DNA from: Emiliania huxleyi CCMP1516 | Taxonomy: Eukaryota > Haptophyta > Isochrysidales > Noelaerhabdaceae | Length of the DNA: 64,000 bases | Assembly: GCF_000372725.1 (NCBI RefSeq) | Contig: NW_005198965.1 | Span: 177,655 to 241,654, forward strand | Direction: 5' to 3' | Part shown: in pieces, positions 63,430 to 64,000 of the stretch | Numbering within the stretch: the first letter of the stretch is position 1 | Layout: every line of letters begins with the position of its first letter | Translations under genes and position numbers: made by a program | The notes under the pieces: generated by a model | What the model saw: only the letters and a program-made list of their open reading frames with translations | Database searches by the model: none | What the model was told of the DNA's origin: nothing

Positions 63430-64000
63430 ATGGCGGATCGTCCCGTCCCCTTCATCCAGGTCGACCCAAAGACGAACAAGCTGGTCGTCGACCCCAAGGG
63501 CAAGCAGGTCCTCGAGTCGATCCGCGGCAGCGTCGGCGTCTGCTCCGTGGCGGGCGTCTACCGCACCGGCAAGAGCTACATCCTCAATCAGCTGGCCGGC
63601 CGCGACTCGGGCTTCGGCGTCGGCTCCTCGGTGCAGGCGTGCACCAAGGGCATCTGGCTGTGGGGCGCGCCCATCGAGCGGCGCGGCTCCTCGGCCGCGG
63701 CCGCCGGCGCGCCCGACTATGTGCTGCTGCTCGACACCGAGGGGCTGCAGTCGCTCTGCCAGACGGAGGGGCACGACGCCAAGATCTTCTGCCTGGCGAT
63801 CCTGCTCTCCTCCTTCTTCCTCTACAACTCGGAGAAGGCCATCAACTCGGCCGCCATCGACCAGCTCTCCCTCGTCGCGCAGCTCACCAAGAAGATCCGC
63901 GTGCACGCGGCCGGCAACGGCGGCGGCGGCTCGGACGCGGCGGAGCTGGCCGAGGTGATGCCGTCCTTCCTGTGGCTGCTGCGCGACTTCCAGCTCGAGC
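63430..64000 (+). CDS. Guanylate-binding protein (GBP/atlastin-like large GTPase), 5' part
   Basis: Open from the ATG at 63430 (MADRPVPFIQV) to the window edge, 190 codons, no intron so far. GTPase motifs: G1 VAGVYRTGKSYILNQL (P-loop with GKS), G2 region VQACTKGIWLWG, G3 LLLDTEGLQS. These are the signatures of the GBP group of dynamin-like GTPases, which self-assemble on membranes. LSSFFLYNSEKAINSAAID is the segment after G3 typical of the family. The G4 (usually RD) may begin in WLLRDFQLE at the very end. The C-terminal helical domain is off the edge. Confidence 0.88.
   Translation, partial: MADRPVPFIQVDPKTNKLVVDPKGKQVLESIRGSVGVCSVAGVYRTGKSYILNQLAGRDSGFGVGSSVQACTKGIWLWGAPIERRGSSAAAAGAPDYVLLLDTEGLQSLCQTEGHDAKIFCLAILLSSFFLYNSEKAINSAAIDQLSLVAQLTKKIRVHAAGNGGGGSDAAELAEVMPSFLWLLRDFQLE

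Overview
The window looks like nuclear DNA of a GC-rich unicellular alga, most likely a haptophyte-type alga (inference). Genes are intron-rich and not in operons. Several products carry N-terminal ER or plastid targeting sequences, and solitary F-box, U-box, ankyrin and RAP-domain fragments are scattered about. Introns were placed by reading-frame continuity and conserved protein motifs. Of 48 placed introns, 25 begin with GC instead of GT. That is the strongest genome-wide signal here.

Layout: an E2-like (UBC-fold) gene (1-2099, -); a decayed RAP/FAST-type repeat gene (2580-4361, +); a plastid-type RsmI methyltransferase (4926-5993, -); a repeat-rich stretch; an F-box gene (8699-10306, +) convergent with a Golgi-type sulfotransferase (10382-11846, -); a decayed RNase H retroelement and a MITE (12480-15007); a broken copy of the front of a sigma-factor gene (15970-16616, -); an RCC-reductase-like gene (16617-17567, -); the intact sigma factor (19682-21327, +). 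Then come three tandem amidase-signature genes (22129-32579, +), a head-to-head pair of glycosyltransferase-like genes (33577-35515), a TPR/J-domain co-chaperone (-), a TMEM144-type transporter (+), a PAQR receptor and a six-helix membrane protein (-), a 719-bp foldback element (44451-45169), a FOXRED2-like flavoprotein (-), a PP2C-PH-coiled-coil protein (-), a plastid-type adenylate kinase (+), a METTL21-like methyltransferase (-), a START-domain protein (-), an IQ-like membrane protein with a 5'-truncated copia element at its 3' end, a large secreted protein (59892-62477, +) and the 5' part of a GBP-type GTPase (63430-64000, +).

The most unusual observation is three introns in unrelated genes (sulfotransferase, co-chaperone, flavoprotein). 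Each is exactly 73 bp and each is bounded by a direct repeat of host exon sequence. In the flavoprotein gene the intron is almost a full copy of the next exon. These look like introns born by 73-bp tandem duplication of exon DNA containing AG|GC or AG|GT. Such a route could also help explain why GC-AG introns are so common here. Plastid-directed proteins (RsmI, sigma factor, adenylate kinase, RCC-reductase-like) cluster loosely but show no sign of co-regulation.
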